From assembly GCF_016446285.1 (NCBI RefSeq), contig NZ_CP054140.1:1779501-1843500 (forward strand): a stretch of DNA of 64,000 nucleotides, written 5' to 3'. The notes under the pieces were generated by a model that ran no database searches, had not been told where the DNA came from, and saw only the letters and a list, made by a program, of their open reading frames with translations. Every line of letters begins with the position of its first letter. Positions within the stretch are counted from its first letter, which is position 1. A program made the position numbers and the translations under genes. Below, piece after piece: positions 44,262 to 52,802 of this stretch. This DNA comes from Desulfobulbus oligotrophicus (lineage in GTDB: Bacteria > Desulfobacterota > Desulfobulbia > Desulfobulbales > Desulfobulbaceae).

Positions 44262-46351
44262 GTTCTGCCATGCCGCTGTTGCCTCCCCTGCGACAGGATC
44301 TGCAGCTGCACCCTGTAGCACCCAATCGGGACGGCTCCCCAGCCTGGACCATCCAGGATCCGGTGGCCAATCGGTTTTATCGTATCGGTTGGCTGGAGTT
44401 TGCATGCCTGCAGCACTGGTCGCCGCAAGCAGACCGCATTGCTGCTGCGGTGGCAGCCTCGACCCCCATGCCGGTGGCAACTGAACAGGTGGAGGCCTTT
44501 GCCCGTTTCCTGGAACAGCATCAGCTGTTGCGTCTTGATGGCGAAGCCATGGCCCGTATGGCAGCCTCTGCCAGGGTGTTTACCTGGCACCATTGGCGCT
44601 GGTGGTTACGTCATTACCTGTTTGTCCGGATACCTCTGGTTCGGCCGGAACGTCTGCTCAGGGCGATGCTTCCTCTGTTGCGACCGCTGGCCGGCCGCAG
44701 TGGGCTTATCACCTTGGTCTTTGCCAGTCTGCTGGGCATTTTTCTCACCACCCGCCAGTGGGATGTCTTTATCCACAGTGTGGCCGGACTGTTAACACCG
44801 GCCGGCCTGGCTGGTTTTATACTGGCGATTATTGTCTGCAAGACCTGTCATGAGCTGGGGCATGCCCTGGTGGCAACACATTTTGGTGTGCGTGTCGGGC
44901 ATATGGGAATAGCCCTGATGGTGTTGTGGCCAATGCTGTACACCGATGTCGGTGAATCGTGGAAGCTGCGTTCCGGCCGGCAGCGTTTGGCGGTTTCTGT
45001 TGCCGGGCTTGGCAGTGAGCTCGCCCTGGCCGGTCTTGCAACTCTGGTATGGGCACTGTTGGACGACGGCCTGGCCCGGCAGGCCGCCCTCTATGCCGCC
45101 ACCACCGGATGGATTGTCTCTCTGGCCATCAACGCCAGTCCGTTTATGCGTTTTGACGGTTACTTCATTCTCTCCGACCTGCTCGATATTCCCAACCTGC
45201 ACGAACGATCCGGTCTTTTGGCAAGACACTGGCTGCGTAATCGGTTGCTGGGCTGGCAAGAGACCGATGCCGAGTCTTTTTCCCGGCGGATGCGTTCTGG
45301 GTTGATCATCTTTGCCTTTATGACCTGGTGCTACCGTCTTGTCGTGTTTGCCGGTATTGCTGCTGCGGTCTACTTTTTCTTTTTTAAAGCCTTTGGTGTG
45401 GTCCTGTTTGTTGTGGAAATAAGCTGGTTTATCTTTCGGCCCATTGTCATGGAGATTGGTTTGTGGGTACGGCGTCGCCGCGAGATAGTCCGTGGTCGTC
45501 TGATGGGGATCATCTTGCTGTTGATGACAGCAGGAACGGTCCTGGCCTGGCCGTGGGCCTCTCATATCACGGCTCCGGCTGTGGCCCATCCCGGTCGTCA
45601 GCAGCTGGTGTTCAGTCCCTTTGCCGCGCAGGTGGTCCGTCTGCATCCACCGGGCCAGGTCCACGCAGGCGAGGTGCTGGCCTTGTTTGAGTCGCCGGAT
45701 CTCGTTGCTCGAAATCAACAGAACAGGGCCCTGGTACACGGACTTCGGCAGAAGTTGGCCGGGATAAGTGTGCAGGCTGAAGAGATGGATCAGCGACCGG
45801 TGGTCAGCGAACAACTGACCATGCAACTGGCCGAGGTGGCAGCTGTGCAGGACGAGCGTAACCGGCTTGAGGTGCGTGCCGCCTTCACCGGCCTGTGGCT
45901 GGATACGGATCCGCTTTTACGGCAGGGGACATGGATCAGCCCGCAGAGCCGGATTGGTCTGCTGGTTGCCCCCCGGAGGTGGATCGTTGATGTGTACGTT
46001 GAGCAGCACCAAGTGGAACAGATCCGTATCGGGGCAGTGGCGATGTTTCATCCGGAACGCGGCTGGCAATCGTTTCGTGGTAAGGTGACAGACATCGAAA
46101 CCAGTCCCTGCAGTCAGTTGATTTCGCCCCTCTTTGATGCCCGACGGGGCGGCCCTGTCGCCACACGGGAAGATGCTGTAACCATGGAGCCAGTGGATGT
46201 GCTGTACCGGGTTCGGTTGGAACTTGCAGAGCCGTTGCCGATCAACAGGGAGATCCGTGGCTGGGTTCGTATCGATGCTCCGGGAAAGAGCCGACTGGCG
46301 GAAATGGGTCGGCAGTTGTTCGCGGTTCTCATCCGGGAAAGCGGTTTTTGA
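44255..46351 (+). CDS. M50 zinc-metalloprotease/HlyD fusion membrane protein
   Basis: A 698-residue protein. The N-terminal 110 residues are soluble, with a winged-helix-like segment (FARFLEQHQLL). A six-to-eight-helix membrane region follows, with the zinc motif HELGH (about 199-203) and a second family motif NASPFMRFDGYFILSDLL, as in M50/COG1994 peptide zinc metalloproteases. After the last helix (about 425), a periplasmic HlyD-like domain follows with GRQQLVFSPFAAQVVRLH and a second half near VRAAFTGLWLD. It may energise, gate or process cargo; this is inference. The ATG at 44255 overlaps the previous stop; 44270 is an alternative. Last gene of the export operon. Confidence 0.88.
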   Translation: MVSSAMPLLPPLRQDLQLHPVAPNRDGSPAWTIQDPVANRFYRIGWLEFACLQHWSPQADRIAAAVAASTPMPVATEQVEAFARFLEQHQLLRLDGEAMARMAASARVFTWHHWRWWLRHYLFVRIPLVRPERLLRAMLPLLRPLAGRSGLITLVFASLLGIFLTTRQWDVFIHSVAGLLTPAGLAGFILAIIVCKTCHELGHALVATHFGVRVGHMGIALMVLWPMLYTDVGESWKLRSGRQRLAVSVAGLGSELALAGLATLVWALLDDGLARQAALYAATTGWIVSLAINASPFMRFDGYFILSDLLDIPNLHERSGLLARHWLRNRLLGWQETDAESFSRRMRSGLIIFAFMTWCYRLVVFAGIAAAVYFFFFKAFGVVLFVVEISWFIFRPIVMEIGLWVRRRREIVRGRLMGIILLLMTAGTVLAWPWASHITAPAVAHPGRQQLVFSPFAAQVVRLHPPGQVHAGEVLALFESPDLVARNQQNRALVHGLRQKLAGISVQAEEMDQRPVVSEQLTMQLAEVAAVQDERNRLEVRAAFTGLWLDTDPLLRQGTWISPQSRIGLLVAPRRWIVDVYVEQHQVEQIRIGAVAMFHPERGWQSFRGKVTDIETSPCSQLISPLFDARRGGPVATREDAVTMEPVDVLYRVRLELAEPLPINREIRGWVRIDAPGKSRLAEMGRQLFAVLIRESGF

Positions 46352-46844
46352 TCTGTTTGTCCTGGTGAGGTAACACTCCATGCAATCCGCACAGACCACA
46401 TCCTTTAAGGAGGCCCTGCCGTCTCGCGAGCTTGTTGCAATCCGGCGTTTGAAGAGCAGATTCACACTACTGCTGCCGGGCCGCGTAAAAAGCTCATCTC
46501 ATGTACCGGTTGGTCAAAGGGGATGGCTCTTTTATGTGCCTGTTGTCCGCCGGATTTCGGAGCAGGTCTGTCATGCCGGAGAGAGGTGTTGTACGTATGG
46601 GTCCGATTGTAAGCGGTGCCGGAGTATCATCGTAACAAGGCGGTCAATCGGGCAGGTACATGACAGACCTGCAGCCAGACAACAAGATCGTTTTGTTCAC
46701 TCCCGGTTCGTTGTCGAACGTTGATGAAGTGCTCCAGTATGGGGCTGGCTTTTCACTGGCGGTAATCGCAATGAGCGTACAGTCTGTCAGGGTAAACGGA
46801 TCCGTCTTTTGGGGCTTGGTAGCAGGCTGATCAACAGGGCTGTT
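46352..46844. other. Stretch downstream of the export operon, no reliable gene
   Basis: About 490 bp. A plus-strand frame at 46380-46724 (114 codons) begins in an orderly way (MQSAQTTSFKEALPSRELVA) and has an upstream GAGG, but its second half is Arg/Cys-rich and looks random. It may be a short or decayed gene. I see no terminator after the M50/HlyD gene. Confidence 0.35.
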
Positions 46845-47306
46845 TTAATGACCAAAGATTAAGTCGGTGCGTATCCAGCCAACGGTGGCTCCACTCTCGT
46901 AATACCCGAGTTTAACCCAGTTTTTGGCCCTTGCCTGGATAGTATAGATTTCTCCAAATTCCGCATTGGCAACAACGCTCCCACTCGTGTTGGAGGTGCT
47001 GCGGATGTTTGCCTTTTCAACAATGATGACCGCTGTGTCTATGTTGGAGATCAACGGTTTGTGGACCCAGCCGTTGTTGTTCTGCCAGTCTTTAAAGTAC
47101 ACCCAGCCGTTGCTTTCTTTGACTATTTTGATCGGGTAGCCAAGGGGAGCAATGAACAGCACCGGGCTGTTGGTGTTGGGCTGTTCACGAATATTGACCT
47201 GGTCTTTTCCGATACTTTTCGCATTGACCGATCCGGCCAGGCTGAAAATCAGGGGTGTCGCCAACAGGCAGGTACGCAGTATTTTAAATGGTGCAGTTTT
47301 GTTCAT
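46845..47306 (-). CDS. Secreted SH3-domain protein
   Basis: A 153-residue protein with a signal peptide (ILRTCLLATPLIFSLAGSVNA) and two bacterial SH3 domains, about 33-88 (VNIREQPNTNSPVL, GWVYFKDW) and 96-150 (ANIRSTSNTSGSVV, KLGYYESGATVGWI). Such domains bind peptidoglycan peptides or partner proteins. ATG at 47306 follows AAAGGA; upstream ATGs at 47312 and 47345 are less likely. The sequence is AT-richer than its surroundings. Confidence 0.85.
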   Translation of the reverse strand: MNKTAPFKILRTCLLATPLIFSLAGSVNAKSIGKDQVNIREQPNTNSPVLFIAPLGYPIKIVKESNGWVYFKDWQNNNGWVHKPLISNIDTAVIIVEKANIRSTSNTSGSVVANAEFGEIYTIQARAKNWVKLGYYESGATVGWIRTDLIFGH

Positions 47307-47897
47307 ATTCATTCCTTTATCAACAAATAAAAGTTCAACGGTCAATTCAGATTGTTTGACGTTGTAATGGTTTGGTTGTGCTGCTTCTAACAGGTGTCAT
47401 TTTGACACCTTGTCGTATATTTGCACGTCTGGCATAAAATTTCAACATGAGTCGGACAATAATATGCATCCTCCAGAAAGGTATCGGGGTGCGGGAGCGA
47501 AACAGGTCAGGCTGCCTGCATGACTGTCCAGGCTGCGTTCACCGTTGCGACGAAATTGTATTTAACCTGTCATTGTATCTGGTTACATAGTTTTTTTTGG
47601 ATTATCTTGAAGAGGAGAAAAGAGCGGGTTTTTTTCAAAGACACGGTTTGTATACAGGTACAAACTAATCAGCCGGTTTGTGGATATTTTTACGGGATAT
47701 CTTCCTGTTTTGAACACTCGCTTCTGTTGTCCTGGGAGCTCTGCTGAGACAGGTAAACGAAAAAATGATTCCGGCAGGTTCCTTCAGGTGGTAATGGCAG
47801 ACTTTATTGTTCCGCGATTCTCTGGTTGCAGGTGAATTTTTGCTGTTGGTGGAGATTATTTTTAACGTAGATTTCACAAAAATAACAGAGTTTTGCC
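47307..47897. other. Long AT-rich divergent intergenic region
   Basis: About 590 bp between the SH3 gene (minus) and the next plus-strand gene. It contains the palindrome at 47392-47410 and homopolymer runs (T8 at about 47589-47596). No gene is convincing: the frames at 47520 and 47665 have no ribosome binding sites. Confidence 0.4.
47392..47410. promoter_or_regulatory. Palindrome AGGTGTCA-TTT-TGACACCT, operator-like
   Basis: Perfect 8-bp arms with a 3-nt spacer, 86 bp upstream of the SH3 gene start. The core GTCA-N3-TGAC resembles binding sites of NorR-type enhancer-binding proteins, but no such regulator gene is seen here. Could also be the site of another dimeric repressor. Confidence 0.4.
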
Positions 47898-48314
47898 ATG
47901 GGTTTTCATTTTTTTAGATCCTGTCGGCATACGTCGTCAGTGATGGTGTTTTTTTGGGTGCTGTCAGTTGTCGGCACTGCCTTTGCCGTCGAACAGTGGC
48001 GCACACCACAGCCTCGTGATCCGGAACGGGCGCAGATTATAGATGCCCTGCGTGCCAGACTGGCACATTTTGATCCACAAGCTTATCAGATGGTGTTTGT
48101 GGTGCGGGAGTTGTGCATCTCTTCCACCAAGGGCTGGCTGAGTGTGGATCCCCGTTCTGCTGATGGGAGGAGTCACTATGAAACGGTCAACGCCACTTTA
48201 AAGCGTCACCGGCAACAGTGGGTTGTGGAAGAGATTGCCTGTGGAGAGGAAGACTGCCCTCCAGGGACGGATGCCGAGGCGCTGCGTCGTCATATAGATC
48301 CGAAGTGCCCGTGA
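47898..48314 (+). CDS. Small secreted protein of unknown function
   Basis: A 138-residue protein with a signal peptide (SSVMVFFWVLSVVGTAFA, cleavage after A near residue 30). The mature part has four cysteines (LCIS, CGEED-C, and the end KCP), a charged central region, and no domain I recognise. The start ATG 47898 is the most upstream one; a second ATG at 47943 is possible. It converges with gabD. Confidence 0.6.
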   Translation: MGFHFFRSCRHTSSVMVFFWVLSVVGTAFAVEQWRTPQPRDPERAQIIDALRARLAHFDPQAYQMVFVVRELCISSTKGWLSVDPRSADGRSHYETVNATLKRHRQQWVVEEIACGEEDCPPGTDAEALRRHIDPKCP

Positions 48315-48472
48315 AAATACGTACCAGCCGGACCCATGGATGGTGCAGCTGTTGTTGCGTACAGAAAAATGGACCAGGAGTGTGACGTATACCGGTTGGC
48401 AACCCCGGGGCATTTTTGTAACTGGTATCAAGGGGAATAGTCGCTCTCTCCGGTTCCTGTCCAGAGCATATC

Positions 48473-49939
48473 CTACAAGCCCGCCAGCGTTACATATTTG
48501 ATTTCCAGGTATTCTTCCAACCCTTCCCGGGCTCCCTCTCTGCCGATACCTGATTGCTTGACCCCGCCGAAGGGGGCGACCTCGTTGGAGAGGAGGCCGC
48601 TGTTCACGCAAACCATACCGGCTTCAATGGCAGAAGCTACTCGCAGTACCCGTCCGATGTCACGAGCGTAAAAGTAGGCGGCCAGACCGAACTCACTGGC
48701 ATTGGCCATGGTAATGACTTCCTCTTCGGTGTGAAAGCGGAACAGGGGAGCTATCGGACCAAAGGTCTCTTCGCGAGCTATGCGCATCGATTGAGAAACA
48801 TCGGTGAGAATGGTGGGCTTGAAAAACAGGCCGCCCAGTTGATGTAATGTGCCACCCACCAGCACTTTGGCACCTCCTGCCAGCGCATCTGCAATATGTG
48901 CCTGTACTTTGTTCAGGGCAGCCGAATTGATGAGAGGTCCAATCATGACTCCCGGCTCGGTGCCTATGCCGACTGTCATCTCCTGGACCCGGGCAGCGAG
49001 CTTTTCCGCAAAGACCTGATATACAGTATCCTGAACATATATTCGATTGGCGCAGACACAGGTCTGTCCTGCATTACGATATTTGGAGGCCAGGACACCT
49101 TCAACGGCTGCATCCAGATCAGCATCGTCAAAAACGATGAAAGGGGCATTACCACCGAGTTCAAGTGAAAGTTTTTTGATGGTAGGCGCTGACTGTTGCA
49201 TCAGCCGGCGACCCACCGCAGTAGAACCAGTGAAGGAGAGTTTTCGTATCACCGGACTTTCACAAAGGGTCTGACCAACCTCCGGCACATGCGAGGCATC
49301 GCAGGGGACGATGTTGAATACACCGGGTGGTATGTCTGCCTGATCTGCCAGCACTGCCAGGGCAAGAGCGGTCAGCGGTGTGGCTTCTGCCGGTTTGCAG
49401 ACCACGGTGCATCCGGCGGCCAGGGCCGGGGCTACTTTACGGGTGATCATTGCCAGGGGGAAGTTCCAGGGAGTGATGGCCGCACAGACACCAATGGGTT
49501 GCTTGATGGTCAGGAGCATGCGGTCGGCAAGTGGACTCGGGATGACACTGCCGTAGGCGCGTTTGCCTTCCTCAGCAAACCATTCTATAAAAGAGGCACC
49601 GTATCCGACTTCGCCTTTGGCTTCGGCCAGAGGTTTGCCCTGCTCAAGGGTAATGAGCCGGGCCAGGTCTTCAGCATGGATTTTGATACGTTCAAACCAG
49701 CGTTTAAGTATTGCAGCACGGTCTTTTGCGGTCAGCGACCGCCAGGCCGGCCAGGCCTGGTCGGCAGCCTTAATTGCTGTTTTGGTTTCCGAGGCACCCA
49801 TGTCAGCCACCATGGTTATGGTCTGACCGGTGGCAGGATTGATCACCGGATAAACCCGCTGCTCATCGGCATCCTGCCATTGTCCGTTAATGTATCCCTG
49901 GTTTCTGAGTAAGGATTTTTCATGAAGCGGTATAGGCAT
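48473..49939 (-). CDS. gabD: NAD(P)-dependent succinate-semialdehyde dehydrogenase
   Basis: A 488-residue aldehyde dehydrogenase. Family marks: TLEQGKPLAEAKGEV, ITPWNFPLAMITRK, CKPAEATPLTAL, FTGSTAVGRRL, LELGGNAPFIVFDDAD (catalytic Glu260), and YRNAGQTCVCANR (nucleophile Cys294). The ARG/SER residues typical of SSADH are in the expected region, so succinate semialdehyde is the most likely substrate, with glutarate semialdehyde as an alternative. The ATG at 49939 follows GAAGGAGA; an upstream in-frame ATG at 50011 is less likely. No gabT neighbour. Confidence 0.92.
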   Translation of the reverse strand: MPIPLHEKSLLRNQGYINGQWQDADEQRVYPVINPATGQTITMVADMGASETKTAIKAADQAWPAWRSLTAKDRAAILKRWFERIKIHAEDLARLITLEQGKPLAEAKGEVGYGASFIEWFAEEGKRAYGSVIPSPLADRMLLTIKQPIGVCAAITPWNFPLAMITRKVAPALAAGCTVVCKPAEATPLTALALAVLADQADIPPGVFNIVPCDASHVPEVGQTLCESPVIRKLSFTGSTAVGRRLMQQSAPTIKKLSLELGGNAPFIVFDDADLDAAVEGVLASKYRNAGQTCVCANRIYVQDTVYQVFAEKLAARVQEMTVGIGTEPGVMIGPLINSAALNKVQAHIADALAGGAKVLVGGTLHQLGGLFFKPTILTDVSQSMRIAREETFGPIAPLFRFHTEEEVITMANASEFGLAAYFYARDIGRVLRVASAIEAGMVCVNSGLLSNEVAPFGGVKQSGIGREGAREGLEEYLEIKYVTLAGL

Positions 49940-50421
49940 GATACATTCTCCTTCAGGTCGGGGCTCAAGATGGACGATGTTCACGATCAGGTAGCACGGA
50001 CAGGTTGACAAGAGAAAGTATACCTGATTGTTCTACGACTGTATGTACAATCTTATCTTCAAAGCGGTAGAAAAACTTTTCCGGCTGTCTTTGTTTGCTG
50101 TCGGGGTCAGGCAGAAACAAGGGCGCTTGCCGATGAAGCGTTTCCGATTTTTTCAGATACAGAAAGTCACCGCTGACCGGCGGATGGTGCGGTGGCGGTT
50201 CAGGAAAACCAGTGAAGCCTGAGCATGATCTGCGGGTTGTTTGCGGGTCACAGAAGAGATGGTGCAGGTGAGCAGGATGTTGTCACCGCATGGGCACCTG
50301 ACAGGTATGTTGGGTCGCGGAAAATCGGGATGCGAAACACTTAAGTCCCAACAGGATACTTTGGTCGCAGCAGCTGTAGTGAACACCGCTGACGGTGTCA
50401 GCGGTGTTCAGGTTTTTGCGA
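49940..50421. other. Intergenic region between gabD and the beta-barrel gene
   Basis: About 480 bp. The near-perfect hairpin at 50381-50409 lies just after the end of the outer-membrane protein gene. A TATACT hexamer on the minus strand near 50020 could be the gabD -10 box, but no matching -35 is found at normal spacing. Confidence 0.35.
50381..50409. terminator. Hairpin after the outer-membrane beta-barrel gene
   Basis: Perfect 13-bp stem GAACACCGCTGAC / GTCAGCGGTGTTC with a GGT loop. There is a short T run on the plus-strand side (AGGTTTTTG) but none after the stem in the direction of the minus-strand gene, so its efficiency as a terminator for that gene is uncertain. Confidence 0.5.
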
Positions 50422-51297
50422 TCAGAAGGCGATCTTGACTGTCGTGGTCCATGTGGTGGTTTTATCGACGTTCTGTCCCCAGAAATCCTGCTGGACTCCC
50501 AGGTTGACCAGCCAGGTTTCATTGATCGGCATAACAAAGCCTGCCGTGACAGCCAAAACCTGCGCATCTGATTCATCTTTTAAATAATCATGGCTGTAGT
50601 TCAATTCCACTTCAGGCTGCAGCCAGGGGAGTATCTGATACCCCAGCGCCAGGTCGGCGTTCAGCGTTCCGCGGACATTTTCCCGCTTGTTGCCGATGGG
50701 TAAGGAAAAACCGATATCGCCGTTAAGGGTCCACTGTCCCCAGTCCTTGGTTGCGACCAGGGTCTGATCAAAGCTCCAGTACTCCTGGCTGGTGCCTATT
50801 TCATCCCGGTCCGAATCGCTGCCGACCGGAATGGTTACTCCACCGATATAGGCGATTTCCAGATGCCGGGCCTCATCGTTGAAAAAGCGATACCGGCCGC
50901 TCAGTTCAAGGTCGGTGAAATCTTCGCCGCGAAACGGTCCGAGCAGTTCAGCGTCTTCATCGTAGACGTTGTCATTGTCTTTGATCCAGCTGTAGCCACC
51001 GCTGATGTTGGCATCCATGTTCTCAATGAGACCTGCAGTGAATGAGAAACCAAGGGAACGTTCACGAAACGTACCGCGGCCGTGGGTATTACCGCTGCCG
51101 CTCCAGCTTCGGTCAGCGCGGGTTTGCGCAAAGGTGGTTTCGAACTCAAACGCTCCGGGGTCAACCGGAGAGGCGTCAGCAGTATTAATTTTACCGTGTT
51201 CAATCTCAAATGGCGCATCAGCAGCCTGAACCGGAAGAGTAAAGCCAAGCAGGCAGGCAAAGGCAACAGCAGCTGTGGTCGTGGGACGTGATGACAT
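50422..51297 (-). CDS. Outer-membrane beta-barrel protein (MetA-pathway / phenol-degradation transporter-like)
   Basis: A 291-residue protein with a signal peptide (AAVAFACLLGFTLPVQAADA). The mature part alternates polar and aromatic residues, with repeated strands such as FEFETTFAQTR, LGFSFTAGLIENMDANISG, LELSGRYRFF and a terminal Phe (TTVKIAF), as outer-membrane barrels have. It resembles the MetA-pathway-type outer-membrane proteins often annotated in phenol-degradation clusters, but a substrate is not evident. ATG at 51297 follows AAGGAG; the upstream ATG at 51312 is less likely. Confidence 0.8.
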   Translation of the reverse strand: MSSRPTTTAAVAFACLLGFTLPVQAADAPFEIEHGKINTADASPVDPGAFEFETTFAQTRADRSWSGSGNTHGRGTFRERSLGFSFTAGLIENMDANISGGYSWIKDNDNVYDEDAELLGPFRGEDFTDLELSGRYRFFNDEARHLEIAYIGGVTIPVGSDSDRDEIGTSQEYWSFDQTLVATKDWGQWTLNGDIGFSLPIGNKRENVRGTLNADLALGYQILPWLQPEVELNYSHDYLKDESDAQVLAVTAGFVMPINETWLVNLGVQQDFWGQNVDKTTTWTTTVKIAF

Positions 51298-51755
51298 AGA
51301 CAACTCCTTCATGAATGGTTGTTATTGTGCAGCAGGATAAAAAACGTTGTTGCGTTGATACATCGGCTGGTAGTCACATCTGTGCAGTGCATGATCACTT
51401 GACTTTCCTCTTGAAAAGATTTCAGGAAGAAGGCGTGTATGCACATGCTCAAACTGTCTGTTCCACCATATCAGCAGTTGCAGACGTGCCACTACACTGT
51501 ACAGGGCAGACGTTGTTGCCCTGACTTATCCACGTATCAGTGTTTTCTCTGATCCAGAGAAAAAAAGTCTTCATTTCTCAGGCAGATCTTTCTCCTTCCT
51601 GCGTTTTCCCAATCTCAAGATCAGTGACCCTGTGCAGTGTCCGTTCCCGGTCACAGTGGCGGGCCTGTTTTTGAGACGTGTAAGGAGTTTCCCGGCTGCC
51701 CAGAAAGCCTGAGAAATATATGGACGCCTACAATACTTTGGCGCGTCTAATTTTG

Positions 51756-51790
51756 CCAGTATAATCTCAATAAAAATAAAAATATACTGG
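51756..51790. promoter_or_regulatory. Inverted repeat CCAGTATA...TATACTGG
   Basis: Eight-base perfect arms around a 19-nt A-rich spacer. It could be a regulator site or a weak hairpin upstream of the small secreted genes. Confidence 0.3.
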
Positions 51791-51893
51791 TAGACAATAG
51801 ACCATCGCTAAGCAAGCTAAATTCTATCATGTCATAAAGAAAACACACAGTCATGTAAGAAAATCGGAATTCGGTTGTCTTTATAAAGGATCT

Positions 51894-51974
51894 ATGGCAC
51901 ACCGATTTGCAGGTATTTTTATTCTTTTTTCTATTGTATGTGTACTGTGCAGCGATAACCTGACTCCCATGTAA
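51894..51974 (+). CDS. Possible 26-aa hydrophobic secreted peptide
   Basis: ATG at 51894 preceded by AAAGGA (3 nt spacing, short). The peptide MAHRFAGIFILFSIVCVLC then SDNLTPM has a hydrophobic core and a short polar tail with TAA at 51972. It resembles a leader peptide or a small membrane protein. It ends 16 bp before the DUF3011 gene. Weak evidence only. Confidence 0.3.
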   Translation: MAHRFAGIFILFSIVCVLCSDNLTPM

Positions 51975-51990
51975 TTTACCAGAGAGGGCT

Positions 51991-52533
51991 ATGATCCCTA
52001 TGGTTTTGAGAATGCTTAAAAGAGTGTTTTTTCCAATAGCACTGACGCTCCTTGTTTTTCTGAGTTATAGCCCGGCCAGCGGTCGTCAGCTTTTCTGCGA
52101 ATCCATTGACGGTCAGTCCCGATACTGTCGTGCAGACACAAAGGGCGGGGTTCGTCTTGTTCGACAACTCAGTAAATCAGACTGTCATGAAGGGCGGACC
52201 TGGGGATACGACCGACGAGGCGTTTGGGTGGCAGGTGGGTGCCGGGCACAATTTGAACTTGGCGGCACTTCCCCGTATCCGCCTCAGGATCGTCGTTTTA
52301 ATGAGGGGAATCGTTTTCGCGAGGAACGTCAACACCGACGTTCTCAACGGACGCTCACCTGTGAATCCTGGGGGGGACGTCCGAATTACTGTCGTGCCCC
52401 TGTAAATCGCGGTCATGTCCAGATTGAACGACAACTCTCATCAACCCGGTGCCGCATGGGGGAGAACTGGGGATGGGATCGTGGCGGCATTTGGGTCAAA
52501 AAGGGGTGCCGGGCGGTGTTCTCAATTTATTGA
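51991..52533 (+). CDS. Secreted DUF3011 protein with two repeats
   Basis: A 180-residue protein with a signal peptide (IALTLLVFLSYSPASG). The mature part contains two copies of the DUF3011 unit: FCESIDGQSRYCRADTKGG to GGCRAQF (about 35-90), and TCESWGGRPNYCRAPVNRG to KKGCRAVF (about 122-177). Each has four cysteines in the same spacing and a W-x-x-x-RG-x-W-V core. Function unknown; domains of this type bind an unknown ligand, perhaps carbohydrate or cell wall. Confidence 0.85.
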   Translation: MIPMVLRMLKRVFFPIALTLLVFLSYSPASGRQLFCESIDGQSRYCRADTKGGVRLVRQLSKSDCHEGRTWGYDRRGVWVAGGCRAQFELGGTSPYPPQDRRFNEGNRFREERQHRRSQRTLTCESWGGRPNYCRAPVNRGHVQIERQLSSTRCRMGENWGWDRGGIWVKKGCRAVFSIY

Positions 52534-52637
52534 ATGGGGAACGTTTGATGTATCTCTTCTTGCCGGCATGCCGAAATATAGAGTCAACGGCATGTTGCGG
52601 TATATGATAAGAGTTGTCAGAATAAAAGGTGAAGGAA

Positions 52638-52802
52638 ATGAATAATATTCAAGAGATGGATTGGGCTGATGATCGTTGGCACGGGCACACCGGCATGGAC
52701 AGTACCAGTGAATACTGCAGGGTTGAAGAGGGAACGGTCCTGCCATCTGCAGAGGAGCAGGAACCTGCCGCTGATCAGGATACAACAGTTCATTCCAAAT
52801 AG
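52638..52802 (+). CDS. Small acidic hypothetical protein (54 aa)
   Basis: ATG at 52638 with a GAAGGAA site directly upstream. The product begins MNNIQEMDWADDRWHG and is acidic, with one cysteine, ending VHSK. No domain seen. It starts 104 bp downstream of the DUF3011 gene; the good ribosome binding site and composition make a real gene plausible. Confidence 0.4.
   Translation: MNNIQEMDWADDRWHGHTGMDSTSEYCRVEEGTVLPSAEEQEPAADQDTTVHSK

Larger units (their letters stand above)
51298..51990. other. Long intergenic region, AT-rich on its right side
   Basis: About 690 bp. The left half is ordinary; from about 51715 on it is AT-rich and contains an inverted repeat CCAGTATA...TATACTGG (51756-51763 and 51783-51790) and a possible tiny gene at 51894-51974. 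The promoter of the DUF3011 gene probably lies here. Confidence 0.45.

Noticed and set aside
44792-45826. Antisense frame of 344 codons in the M50/HlyD gene
   Set aside because: Gln/Asn/His-rich composition typical of a shadow of a membrane-protein gene.
46380-46724. Plus-strand frame after the export operon
   Set aside because: It starts reasonably but becomes Arg/Cys-rich and ends without family features; kept only as an intergenic note.
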